A stretch of DNA of 50,882 bases from the NCBI GenBank assembly GCA_027490195.1, contig JAIXYN010000056.1, positions 1 to 50,882 on the forward strand, written 5' to 3'. Below the pieces are notes generated by a model. The model was not told the DNA's origin. It searched no databases and was given only the letters and a program-made list of their open reading frames with translations. This DNA is from Verrucomicrobiaceae bacterium. Lineage in GTDB: Bacteria; Verrucomicrobiota; Verrucomicrobiia; Verrucomicrobiales; Verrucomicrobiaceae. The translations under genes were made by a program, and so were the position numbers. Each line of letters starts with the position of its first letter. Position 1 is the stretch's first letter. Shown one piece after another: positions 41,110-49,438 of this stretch.

Positions 41110-41763
41110 TTACGGGCTCAGGCGCACTTTGACCCATACGCCGTTTTCTTTGCGGTAGCGGATGCGGTCGTGCAGGCGGCTGACGCGGCCCTGCCAGAAT
41201 TCGATTTCGACCGGCAGGAGTGTGTAGCCGCCCCAGTGCGGTGGGCAGGGGACCTGGCCTTCGGGGTGTTGTGCCCTGAGTTCGGCATCGCGCTGCTCCA
41301 GCCATTCACGGCCGGGGATCTCGACGCTCTGGGCCGAAGCCCAGGCACCGATTTGATGCCCGTAAGGGCGGCTGGCGAAGTACTTTTCCGCATCGGCGTG
41401 GTCCAGCTTGGAAATGGCACCTTTGATGCAGACTTGATGGTGGCGGTCCGTCCATAGGAAGCAGGCGGCGGCGCGGGCATCGGCGGCGATTTCGTGGCCC
41501 TTCCGGCTTTCGTAGTTGGTGTAGAAGTGAAAGCCGCGCTCGTCGATGCCTTTGAGCAGCACGGTGCGCACGGTCGGTGTGCCATCGAGGCCGTTGGTGG
41601 CGAGGCTCATCGCATTCGGCTCCGGCAGCTTGTGCGCGAGGGCGTCGTTGATCCAGTGCGTGAAGAGCTCCAGCGGGTCGGCTGGGGCGCTGTGTTCATC
41701 GAGTTCGCCCTGGTCGTAGCTCACGCGCAGGTCGGGCAGGTTCGGTTTGTCAGTTGGGTTCAT
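41110..41763 (-). CDS. pdxH: Pyridoxamine 5'-phosphate oxidase
   Basis: The 217-residue protein oxidises pyridoxine- or pyridoxamine-5'-phosphate to pyridoxal phosphate using FMN and oxygen. Signatures are complete: NAMSLATNGLDGTPTVRTVLLKGIDERGFHFYTNYESRKG (FMN and substrate site), ASRPYGHQIGAWAS, and the C-terminal FWQGRVSRLHDRIRYRKE..WVKVRLSP. The 72-base gap to the divergent hpt gene must hold both promoters. Confidence 0.96.
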   Translation of the reverse strand: MNPTDKPNLPDLRVSYDQGELDEHSAPADPLELFTHWINDALAHKLPEPNAMSLATNGLDGTPTVRTVLLKGIDERGFHFYTNYESRKGHEIAADARAAACFLWTDRHHQVCIKGAISKLDHADAEKYFASRPYGHQIGAWASAQSVEIPGREWLEQRDAELRAQHPEGQVPCPPHWGGYTLLPVEIEFWQGRVSRLHDRIRYRKENGVWVKVRLSP

Positions 41764-41836
41764 TCAGGTTAGAAGAAACGCGTGTCGTGCGGTCTGCGCT
41801 ACGTCAGCTTTGGCCTTTTACACACTCTTTTGCTCC

Positions 41837-42394
41837 ATGCCCTCCTCCGTCACCGGCGTCATCCAAGATCTCGAACGCATCCTGCTCACGCCGGCGCAAA
41901 TCAGCGCCCGGGTGGACGCGATGGCCGCGCGGCTGAATGCGGAACTCGCAGGCAAAGTGGTCACCGTGGTGGCGCTGATGGATGGTGGCCTTTTCTTTGT
42001 GGCTGATCTGCTGCGCAAACTCGAAATGCCCGTGCGGCTGTACACCCTGAGCGCCAGCAGTTACCAAGGCGGCACCACCACCACCGGTGAAGTCAAAGTG
42101 AACTGGCCTGCGAACTTTGACGTGCGCGATCAGGATGTGCTCCTGCTGGATGACATCCTGGACACCGGGCTCACGCTTAGTGCCATCTGCGAGCGCCTGC
42201 TCGCTCTGCAACCGGCCTCGCTGCGCACCTGCGTGCTGCTGAGCAAACGCCGTGAGCGCCTGCGTGAGGTGCCGGTGGATGACGCGGGCTTTGAGATCGA
42301 CGATGAATTTGTCGTCGGCTACGGCATGGACTACCAGGGCCGCTTTCGCAATCTGCCCTGCATTGGCATCCTGAACCCGAATCCCGCTTCATGA
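41837..42394 (+). CDS. hpt: Hypoxanthine phosphoribosyltransferase
   Basis: From the ATG at 41837 the product is 185 residues. It salvages hypoxanthine or guanine to IMP/GMP using PRPP. The PRPP loop VLLLDDILDTGLTL is at 101-114, the flexible loop TLSASSYQGGTTTTGEVKV at 70-88, and the purine-site region DEFVVGYGMDYQGRFRNLP near the end. The gene overlaps moaD by four bases (ATGA). Confidence 0.93.
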   Translation: MPSSVTGVIQDLERILLTPAQISARVDAMAARLNAELAGKVVTVVALMDGGLFFVADLLRKLEMPVRLYTLSASSYQGGTTTTGEVKVNWPANFDVRDQDVLLLDDILDTGLTLSAICERLLALQPASLRTCVLLSKRRERLREVPVDDAGFEIDDEFVVGYGMDYQGRFRNLPCIGILNPNPAS

Positions 42395-42636
42395 AGCTGC
42401 GTGTGCTCTTTTTCTCTGTCCTGCGTGACATCACCGGCACGGACGAAATCACTCTCGAAGTACCCGCTGGTGCCACGATGGGCGACTTGCTTGTCCAAAT
42501 CGAATCCCGCTGGCCCAAGCTGCGCGACTGGCAGAATAGCCTGCTGCTGGCTCTGGACCAAACCTACGTGAAGCGTGACGAGCCGCTGCATGATGGTGGC
42601 GAGGTGGCGATCATGCCACCGGTGCAGGGAGGGTAG
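42391..42636 (+). CDS. moaD: MoaD/ThiS family sulfur-carrier protein
   Basis: An 81-residue ubiquitin-like protein ending in the required GlyGly (MPPVQGG), which is thiocarboxylated and delivers sulfur for molybdopterin synthesis. The MoaD-type features LRVLFFSVLRDITGTDEITLEVP and the start of the helix ATMGDLLVQIESRWP are seen. Its usual partners (MoaE, MoeB) are not here; instead it is coupled to hpt through ATGA, so it shares that transcript. ThiS is less likely because of the length and the MoaD-like start. Confidence 0.85.
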   Translation: MKLRVLFFSVLRDITGTDEITLEVPAGATMGDLLVQIESRWPKLRDWQNSLLLALDQTYVKRDEPLHDGGEVAIMPPVQGG

Positions 42637-42639
42637 GGC

Positions 42640-43821
42640 TCACGCATGGCGCGTGGTCACGAGGTCGGCCTGCGCGGCCCAGAGGGCGATGTCCTCCTTC
42701 TTGATCGCGGCGGCCATGAGCGCGGGGAATTTGTCTGGCGTGCAGGCGAAACTGGGAACCCCGAGCAGGCTCATCTTGGCAGCGAGCTGCTGGTCATAGC
42801 AGGGGGCGCCTTCGTCGCTGAGCGCAAGCAGGGTGATGAACTGGACGCCGCTTTGCACCAGTTCGTTGGTGCGCTGTAGGAGATTCTTTTCCACCCCGCC
42901 TTCGATGAGGTCGGAGATCAGCACGAGGATGGTGTTGGTGGGGTCGGTGATGAGGCTCTGGCAGTAGCCGACGGCTTTGTTGATGTCGGTGCCGCCGCCG
43001 AGCTGAGTGCCAAAGAGCAGTTCCACGGGATCGTCGAGTTTCTCCGTGAGATCGACCACGGCTGTGTCGAAGACCACGAGCTGCGTCTTCACGGCGGGCA
43101 ATGAGGCCATCACGGCCCCGAAGATGCTCGAATAGACAACACTGGCGGCCATGGAGCCGCTTTGATCAATGCAGAGAATGATGTTCCGCTGGGTTTTCTG
43201 CGCCTTGCGGCCGTAGCCGATCAAGGTCTCTGGCACCACCGTTTGGTAGTCCTTTTGGTAGTGGCGCAGGTTTGCGCGAATAGTACGATTCCAGTCGATC
43301 TCCGCCAGTCGTGGCCGACGATTGCGCACGGCCCGGTTCAGCGCACCGGTCACCGCCGTGCGCATGGGCTCGGCGAGTTTGCGCATGAGTTCTTCCACCA
43401 CCTTGCGCACGACCATGCGGGCGGTTTCCTTCGTCTTGGCGGGAATGACGCCGGAGAGTGAAATCAAACTTGCCACGAGGTGCACGTCCGGCTGCACGGC
43501 CTCCAGCATCTCTGGCTGCAGCAGCATTTCGCGCATGCCGAGGCGGTCCAGTGCATCCTGCTGCATCACCTGCACGACGCTGGCGGGGAAGTATTTGCGA
43601 ATGTCGCCCAGCCAACGTGCCACGCGCGGCGCGGACTTCTCGGTGCCGCCACGCCGGGGGCCCTTCATGCCGCCGGGTCCATCAGGCTCATAGAGTGCGC
43701 CGAGCGCCTGGTCGATCTCGATATCCTCGCCGCTCAGTCCACAGCAGGATTCATTGGCCTCGCCGCCGAGGGCGAGGCGCCAGCGGCGCTGACGTTCGGT
43801 GTCTGTGCGAGAAGTGCTCAT
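42640..43821 (-). CDS. VWA domain protein of a MoxR-type cluster
   Basis: The 393-residue protein has an N-terminal helical region of about 200 residues (RVARWLGDIRKYFPASVVQVMQQDALDRLG) then a von Willebrand A domain with an intact MIDAS: DQSGSMAAS with D219, S221, S223, and later GGGTDINKAVGYC and LISDLIEGG. Such VWA proteins bind Mg2+ and the client of a MoxR ATPase. It overlaps the DUF5682 gene by four bases as the last gene of the cluster. Confidence 0.9.
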   Translation of the reverse strand: MSTSRTDTERQRRWRLALGGEANESCCGLSGEDIEIDQALGALYEPDGPGGMKGPRRGGTEKSAPRVARWLGDIRKYFPASVVQVMQQDALDRLGMREMLLQPEMLEAVQPDVHLVASLISLSGVIPAKTKETARMVVRKVVEELMRKLAEPMRTAVTGALNRAVRNRRPRLAEIDWNRTIRANLRHYQKDYQTVVPETLIGYGRKAQKTQRNIILCIDQSGSMAASVVYSSIFGAVMASLPAVKTQLVVFDTAVVDLTEKLDDPVELLFGTQLGGGTDINKAVGYCQSLITDPTNTILVLISDLIEGGVEKNLLQRTNELVQSGVQFITLLALSDEGAPCYDQQLAAKMSLLGVPSFACTPDKFPALMAAAIKKEDIALWAAQADLVTTRHA

Positions 43822-46082
43822 GAGTTCAGTCCGAGGATTTGTTCCAGCACCGCCAGCGGCTTCTGCGCACGCGTTTCATTCCATTCCACAGTGATGGCAG
43901 CCTGTGCTGCGGGACTGGCCGCACCGGCATGCTTCGCACGGGCACCGAGCTGGGTGCGTTCCGTGCCGGGGAACAGTGAGAAGGTGCGCCGGACCAGCGG
44001 CAGGATGCGGGTGAAGCCTTCATCACTCAAGGAGGCGAGCCAGGCGTCCAAGGTCTGCCACAGACGGTCATCGTGGAGCAGCACCATGCCGCTCTGATGC
44101 AGGAATCCTTCCAGCCATGCCGCAGAGGGCGCGGGATCGTTGCCGATGGAAAGCGCCTGGCTCATGCGTGTGGCCGTGGCATCGGCGTCCTCGGTCTTTT
44201 CATCAAACAGGAGCCGTGCGGCCAGCCCGCACACGAGTCCATGCGTGCCACCCAACATGGCCAGGCGTGTGAGTGCGGGCATCCAGTCGGCGAGATGGTT
44301 TTCGTTGCCGATGAGCTTGATGGCCTGATGCGTGGCGATGATGCGTTTGCGCATGGCGGCGGCGGCATCGTCATCCAGCGAAGCACAGGCACCGCCGAGG
44401 CTGATGCAGGCGCGCGTGACGAGGCCGTCGAGCACATGCCCGACCAATGAGGCATCGGTCTGGCGTACGTTGCCGTAACGGAAGATGTTGGCCAGCGGCG
44501 GGATGGCTTCGAGAAGCTGTGAGGCATCGCCCGCGATGGCGGCCAAATTTTCCAGCGCGTGCGTCACGGGCGCCACCGCATGCGGGAGATGGGCGAGCAG
44601 CACGCGATCGACGAGCGCGGAAAGCGCGGGCAGAGATTCAGCCTGCTGGGCTTGATCAATGGCCAGTGCCGTGGCTGCATCGCTGATCGTGTGACCCCAG
44701 CGGCAGGCCTCAATGATGGCGACGGCGAACTCGGGCTGCCATTGCAGCTGCCACACTTCATGAAAGGTGCCCTTGGCACTGCGGCCGGTGCCGCGTACCT
44801 CGCCCCATTGAATGCCGAGCAGCTTCAACCGGTGCAGGAGATGGCTGCGGCTGAGGTCGTTCTCGTTGCGCAAATCCAGATCGAGTTCCTTTGCCAATGC
44901 TTCGGGCTTGAGGCGCAGGCTGCGCTGCTGCTTTTCCAAATCCTGCTGCAGCGGCACGGTGGGGACATCCGGCGGGACGCGGCCGAGTTTCTCGCCCACG
45001 ATCAACCGCGCGCGGATGAGCTTCAACGGCGCATCCTCGCCCATGCAGATGACGGTGCGGATGGACTCGTTGATTTCATCCAGTCCGGCGGCGGGGCGTT
45101 CGCGCATGGCGGCGAGAGCATCGCTGAGACGTGCGGCTTCGATGACGTGCGCAGAGGAGCAGTCGATGTCTTCCTCACGCATCAGCCGCGCGACTTTGGA
45201 GATCCATGCGATGGAGCGCTGCGAAGCTTCAGCGGCCTGATTTTTCCAGAGAAACTCATACCAGCCCGGCGACAGCACCCCGGCACCGTAGCCACTGGCC
45301 GCAGCGAGTCGGCCATACGTCCAGGGTGCCCAGGTCGCAGCTACTTTGACCTTGGGCAGGCCTTTGAGGAGTTCGTTGTCCGCCTTCGCGCTTGGCATGG
45401 TGGCGAGAGCGGGCACATGCCACGCGCCGCACACTACGGCGATCTTTTGAAAGCCATCTTTCTCCGCCTGACGGATGGTTTTGCGCATGTGCGCCTCACG
45501 CAGGGCCTCGCGCTGCTGTGACTGAGGTGGCAGTTTGCGCGGGATCTCTGCGCGGACACTCGTCATGGCCTCCTGGATCGCAGCGAAGAGGCCCGCACTG
45601 TCGGCATCGCGACGTTCTTCGACCATCTGGTTCCACCACGTCTCGCCATCGCCATAACCCGCCGCACGGCCCAGCCAGTCGAGCGGATCGCCGGAGATGT
45701 CCTCGGCTTCAGACGACTCGGCAGCTTCTGCTTCATCTGTCAGCGGCGTGGCCATCTCCGCATCTCTCAGCGCCAGATCATGCGCCTGCGGCAGATCCAT
45801 GAAGCGCACCGGAACACTGCGGGACAAACCAAAGCGGATGGCTTGCCACTCCGGCGAAAACTCCGCGAAGGGATAAAACGAAGCCTTCTTCGTATCGTCC
45901 GGGCAGTACAGCAGCAGCGCCACCGGCGGCTCGATCTCCGCATGAATCGCCGATGCCAGCACGGCCTCTGCTTCCGGCGGCCCTTCGATCAAGATGCAAT
46001 CCGGGGACAGCTCCTCCAGAGCGCGGACCAAAGAACGCGCGCAGCCAGGGCCATGATGGCGGATGCCGAAGAGGTGGGTCAT
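43818..46082 (-). CDS. DUF5682 family protein of a MoxR-type cluster
   Basis: From the ATG at 46082 the product is 754 residues (MTHLFGIRHHGPGCARSLVRALEEL), the family's standard start. The N-terminal 280 residues resemble a TraB/ChaN-type hydrolase-like fold, with conserved IRHHGPG, LIEGPPEA and GAWHVPAL segments that look like a metal or substrate site. The rest is helical. The function is unknown; genes of this type regularly sit with MoxR, VWA and SWIM genes. It overlaps both neighbours by ATGA. Confidence 0.85.
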   Translation of the reverse strand: MTHLFGIRHHGPGCARSLVRALEELSPDCILIEGPPEAEAVLASAIHAEIEPPVALLLYCPDDTKKASFYPFAEFSPEWQAIRFGLSRSVPVRFMDLPQAHDLALRDAEMATPLTDEAEAAESSEAEDISGDPLDWLGRAAGYGDGETWWNQMVEERRDADSAGLFAAIQEAMTSVRAEIPRKLPPQSQQREALREAHMRKTIRQAEKDGFQKIAVVCGAWHVPALATMPSAKADNELLKGLPKVKVAATWAPWTYGRLAAASGYGAGVLSPGWYEFLWKNQAAEASQRSIAWISKVARLMREEDIDCSSAHVIEAARLSDALAAMRERPAAGLDEINESIRTVICMGEDAPLKLIRARLIVGEKLGRVPPDVPTVPLQQDLEKQQRSLRLKPEALAKELDLDLRNENDLSRSHLLHRLKLLGIQWGEVRGTGRSAKGTFHEVWQLQWQPEFAVAIIEACRWGHTISDAATALAIDQAQQAESLPALSALVDRVLLAHLPHAVAPVTHALENLAAIAGDASQLLEAIPPLANIFRYGNVRQTDASLVGHVLDGLVTRACISLGGACASLDDDAAAAMRKRIIATHQAIKLIGNENHLADWMPALTRLAMLGGTHGLVCGLAARLLFDEKTEDADATATRMSQALSIGNDPAPSAAWLEGFLHQSGMVLLHDDRLWQTLDAWLASLSDEGFTRILPLVRRTFSLFPGTERTQLGARAKHAGAASPAAQAAITVEWNETRAQKPLAVLEQILGLNS

Positions 46083-46804
46083 GAGAAGGGAAAATTTTCT
46101 GCGACGCCGCAAAATTGCTTCACTGTTCGAGTTACATCTCCGCTATAGCCATAAGCTGTCATCGCCGATTCGACGTGACTGGAGAACCGAATCAATTCTT
46201 GATGAGCCAGAGCCAGCTCAGACTTCAGTCTTGCCAATGGCACGGTAAAAACCTCTTCCGCTGGATCATTGCTCTCCGTTTGATCACTGAAAATGATTCT
46301 CCCTCGTTCATGCCGTGCATAGACCCATGGATGACCGATCCAAAGCATGTTCCAACTTTCCGGTGGCGAATTCACGAGTCCCCCCCAGTCCTTCAAGCTG
46401 CCCAAGTCTCCGCAACAACTAGGCTGAAGCCAAATGGTCCCTTCATGATCCATCAATACAATACCTCCCCCCGAAAACCCAGCGCTTGAAATATCAGTCA
46501 CCTCGACCTTGTGGTGTTTCCATAAACCCGACAAGACTGCCTCCAGCACTTCTTGCGTTTCTTCTTTAAAAGACTCCGTGGGCACCAACCAAGAGCCGTC
46601 CCGGATTGGAACCACTCCTTCAATGTTTGAATCGGCAAGACTCTCACGCCAGTAGGCCGCCCATGCAGCCGGGTCACTTGCTGCCGAGGAATCTGCAGGA
46701 TATGAACGACCTTTCGCCATATAGGGAAATGGTTCTATCTCAATCACCGGCACTAGCCGGAACGAATCGACAAGCGTTGGGGAGTTCTCTTGTGACTTGT
46801 CCAT
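46079..46804 (-). CDS. Uncharacterised protein inserted between moxR and DUF5682
   Basis: A 241-residue soluble protein with no signal peptide. The middle contains WLQPSCCGDLGSLKDWGGL and LWIGHPWVYARHERGRIIFSDQTESND, reminiscent of SMI1/KNR4-like or DUF proteins found as immunity or cargo proteins in other bacteria. Codon use and composition are more AT-rich than the cluster around it. It starts six bases after moxR and ends overlapping the DUF5682 ATG (ATGA), so it is fully embedded in the operon. Confidence 0.75.
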   Translation of the reverse strand: MDKSQENSPTLVDSFRLVPVIEIEPFPYMAKGRSYPADSSAASDPAAWAAYWRESLADSNIEGVVPIRDGSWLVPTESFKEETQEVLEAVLSGLWKHHKVEVTDISSAGFSGGGIVLMDHEGTIWLQPSCCGDLGSLKDWGGLVNSPPESWNMLWIGHPWVYARHERGRIIFSDQTESNDPAEEVFTVPLARLKSELALAHQELIRFSSHVESAMTAYGYSGDVTRTVKQFCGVAENFPFS

Positions 46805-46810
46805 ATTGAA

Positions 46811-47890
46811 TCAAATCACCTCCCGGCACGCACGATATAGATCCTTCCACTCGTCGCGTTCCTTCACGACGGTTTCGAGATACTCCTTCCACACCACCAG
46901 GTCCTGCACAGGGTCTTTGATGATGGCACCGACGAGACCGGCGGCGACATCGCCTGCGCGCAGGGTGCCGTCTCCGAAGTGCGCGGCGAGTGCGATGCCG
47001 CTGTTGAGCACGCTGATGGCCTCGGCGGTGCTCATGGTGCCGGTGGGTTGCTTGAGTTTGGTTTTGCCATCGGCGGTCTGGCCGTCGCGCAGTTCGCGGA
47101 AGACCTGGACGATGCGGCGCACTTCCTTGAGTGCGGGTGGTTCAGCAGGAAGTTCGAGCGCCTTGCCCATCTCTCCCACGCGCTTGGTGACAATGGCGAT
47201 TTCCTCCGCTTCGGTGGCGGGCACGGGCAGCACGACGGTGTTGAAGCGGCGCTTGAGCGCGCTGCTGAGTTCGTTCACGCCTTTGTCGCGGTTGTTGGCG
47301 GTGGCGATGACGTTGAAGCCGCGGTTTGCCTGCGCCTCGCTGGAGAGCTCAGGAATGGGCAGCGTCTTTTCGGACAAAATGGTGATCAGCGTGTCCTGCA
47401 CATCTGCCGGGATGCGCGTGAGCTCCTCCACCCGGGCAATGCGGCCGTCGCTCATCGCCTTCATCAGCGGGCTGGGCACGAGCGCCTCTTTGGACGGGCC
47501 TTTGGAAAGCAGCAGCGCGTAGTTCCAGCCGTAGCGCATCTGCTCCTCGCTCGTGCCAGCGGTGCCCTGGACCAGCCTTGTGGAATCACCGGAGATGGCA
47601 GCAGCGAGGTGCTCGGACACCCAGCTTTTTGCGGTGCCGGGCACGCCATAGAGCAGCAGCGCGCGATCTGTGGCCAGCGTAGCCACGGCAATCTCAATCA
47701 CGCGACGGTTGCCGATGTATTTGGCGCTGACCTCAAAGCCGTTGTCCAGCTTGCCGCCAAGCAGGTAGGTGGCCGCCGCCCATGGCGACAGTTCCCAGTT
47801 TGTGGGCCGCTGCCGCGTGTCGGCCTTTTTCAATTCATCTAGCTCGTGGGCAAAGAGTTGTTCAGCGTGTTGGCGGAGCGTGTTCATCAT
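46811..47890 (-). CDS. MoxR-family AAA ATPase
   Basis: The 359-residue protein has Walker A GVPGTAKS at 82-89, a Walker B-like VEELTRI following at 154-160, sensor 1 in VIATANNRD, and the arginine-finger-type LKRRFNT. MoxR ATPases are chaperone-like machines that work with VWA proteins to remodel or insert a metal into a client. Here the VWA partner is two genes downstream. It follows DUF5691 on the same strand by 27 bases. Confidence 0.92.
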   Translation of the reverse strand: MMNTLRQHAEQLFAHELDELKKADTRQRPTNWELSPWAAATYLLGGKLDNGFEVSAKYIGNRRVIEIAVATLATDRALLLYGVPGTAKSWVSEHLAAAISGDSTRLVQGTAGTSEEQMRYGWNYALLLSKGPSKEALVPSPLMKAMSDGRIARVEELTRIPADVQDTLITILSEKTLPIPELSSEAQANRGFNVIATANNRDKGVNELSSALKRRFNTVVLPVPATEAEEIAIVTKRVGEMGKALELPAEPPALKEVRRIVQVFRELRDGQTADGKTKLKQPTGTMSTAEAISVLNSGIALAAHFGDGTLRAGDVAAGLVGAIIKDPVQDLVVWKEYLETVVKERDEWKDLYRACREVI

Positions 47891-47917
47891 GGATAAGCAG
47901 GTTTCAGTTTCAAAGTT

Positions 47918-49438
47918 TCACGAGGCGAGTTGGCGGCGTTGATCGAGCACCATGCCCACACGCGCTACGGCCTCGGCGAAGGGCTGGGATTCCTCCTTGG
48001 TGAGATCCCAGCCATTGGCGAAGTCGCTGAAAGCCGTCTGTGGCATGAGACAGGCGAGTTCGACGAGTGAGGCACGGAGCTGCCAATCGTAGCGCGCCTC
48101 GCCGCTCTGGATGCGCTGCTTCAGGATCTTGATCACTTTTGCTGCCACTGCAGGCGACAGCATCGGCGCGCCGAGAGGCAGGCCTTTGATGAAGCGATCG
48201 ATCACCGTGCTGAAGGCGACGACATTGGAGTTGTTGTCGGTCAGCAGCTTGAGGAAATGCGGCTCCCGCATGGCAGGCGGCAGAGTTTCGAGCAGGTCGA
48301 AAACGGTGAGCGGACCGTTCGGCGGCAGAGTCGCACTGAGAAAGGCCTCCGCCCACTCCACGCGCCTCTGCACCGCCTGCGCCTCGGCCCAGCCTTGCAG
48401 CAGCACGTCCTTCCAATCTGACTTCTGCGCCCAGGCCAAGCACTCGACAGGCGTCATGCCCGTCTGAGTCTCCCACCAGCGCAGCGGCACCTGCCGCACG
48501 ATCTGAAACAACCACCAGGCACGCTCGCCCATGCTGAGGCCCTTCGGCTTCGCTTCCTCGATCAAATCCGGTTTCCAAGTGGCCTCATAGACAGCGGGTG
48601 CTTCAAGGGTGATGACTGCGCCGCGCAGCAGCTTCTTCTCAGACTTCAAACACAGCGCCGCACGCGCCGCCATGCGCTGGGAAAAGCGCGAGTCCGGCAG
48701 CGTGGAAAGCAGCCGCGCCGCCGCCTGCCGCGCCTCCTTGCTTTTGTCCGCGAGTGTCGCTTCAAGCAGATCCTGATCATCGAGAGTGAGTCCGGTACCG
48801 AGGCATTCGAGGAAAGCGGTTCGTTCCTTCGCACCTTCCGTGGTCATGGCGGCGCGGCACAAGTCACGCGCCTGGGCGGCATCGGTGGCTCGGAGGGCCC
48901 TGAGATAAAGCCGCCGCTGATCGAGGCTGCCGAGCTGCCACACATCATCGCTGATGGTGTCCATGCTCACAGGCCCTGCGGCATAGCCCCATGCCTCGTT
49001 TTGTGCGGCGAGCCAGGTCCCGCGCGGGCCAAGCACTGCCAGCAGGCTGGGGCGTAGCGCCGTGCTCCGCCGTCCGCATTCCAATGCTTTCGGCAGTAAA
49101 CGAAGAGGGAGATGTTTGCCCACTGCGGCGATGGCTTGAAAGGCCTCGGCCTGCAGACGCTCAGGTCCATCCGCAAGGATGGTTGCCAGCAGATCCATCC
49201 TCACATCCTGGGGCCCAGACTCTGACGGCGCAGGAACAGCACCCATCCGCGCTGGCAGCAGGCCCGCGAGCTGGCAGGTGCCGAGCACGCCCGCTGTTTG
49301 CAGCAGTGCTTTTTCCACCGAATCGCGTGGGATGCGACCGAGCAGGGCTCCGACAGGGCCCTCAGGAGCCGGCCATTCGGGAGGATGCCGTGCGGTGCCG
49401 AGGAGCGCACTGGTAGTAAGCGAAGTGAGCGCGCTCAT
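47918..49438 (-). CDS. DUF5691 family protein of a MoxR-type cluster
   Basis: A 506-residue, mostly helical protein with an N-terminal SLTTSALLGTARHPPEWP as in DUF5691 and repeated HEAT-like helices (GPERLQAEAFQAIAAVGKHLPLRLLPKALECG). There is no catalytic motif. It is likely a scaffold or client-recognition part of the MoxR machine. It overlaps the SWIM gene by four bases and precedes moxR by 27. Confidence 0.85.
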   Translation of the reverse strand: MSALTSLTTSALLGTARHPPEWPAPEGPVGALLGRIPRDSVEKALLQTAGVLGTCQLAGLLPARMGAVPAPSESGPQDVRMDLLATILADGPERLQAEAFQAIAAVGKHLPLRLLPKALECGRRSTALRPSLLAVLGPRGTWLAAQNEAWGYAAGPVSMDTISDDVWQLGSLDQRRLYLRALRATDAAQARDLCRAAMTTEGAKERTAFLECLGTGLTLDDQDLLEATLADKSKEARQAAARLLSTLPDSRFSQRMAARAALCLKSEKKLLRGAVITLEAPAVYEATWKPDLIEEAKPKGLSMGERAWWLFQIVRQVPLRWWETQTGMTPVECLAWAQKSDWKDVLLQGWAEAQAVQRRVEWAEAFLSATLPPNGPLTVFDLLETLPPAMREPHFLKLLTDNNSNVVAFSTVIDRFIKGLPLGAPMLSPAVAAKVIKILKQRIQSGEARYDWQLRASLVELACLMPQTAFSDFANGWDLTKEESQPFAEAVARVGMVLDQRRQLAS

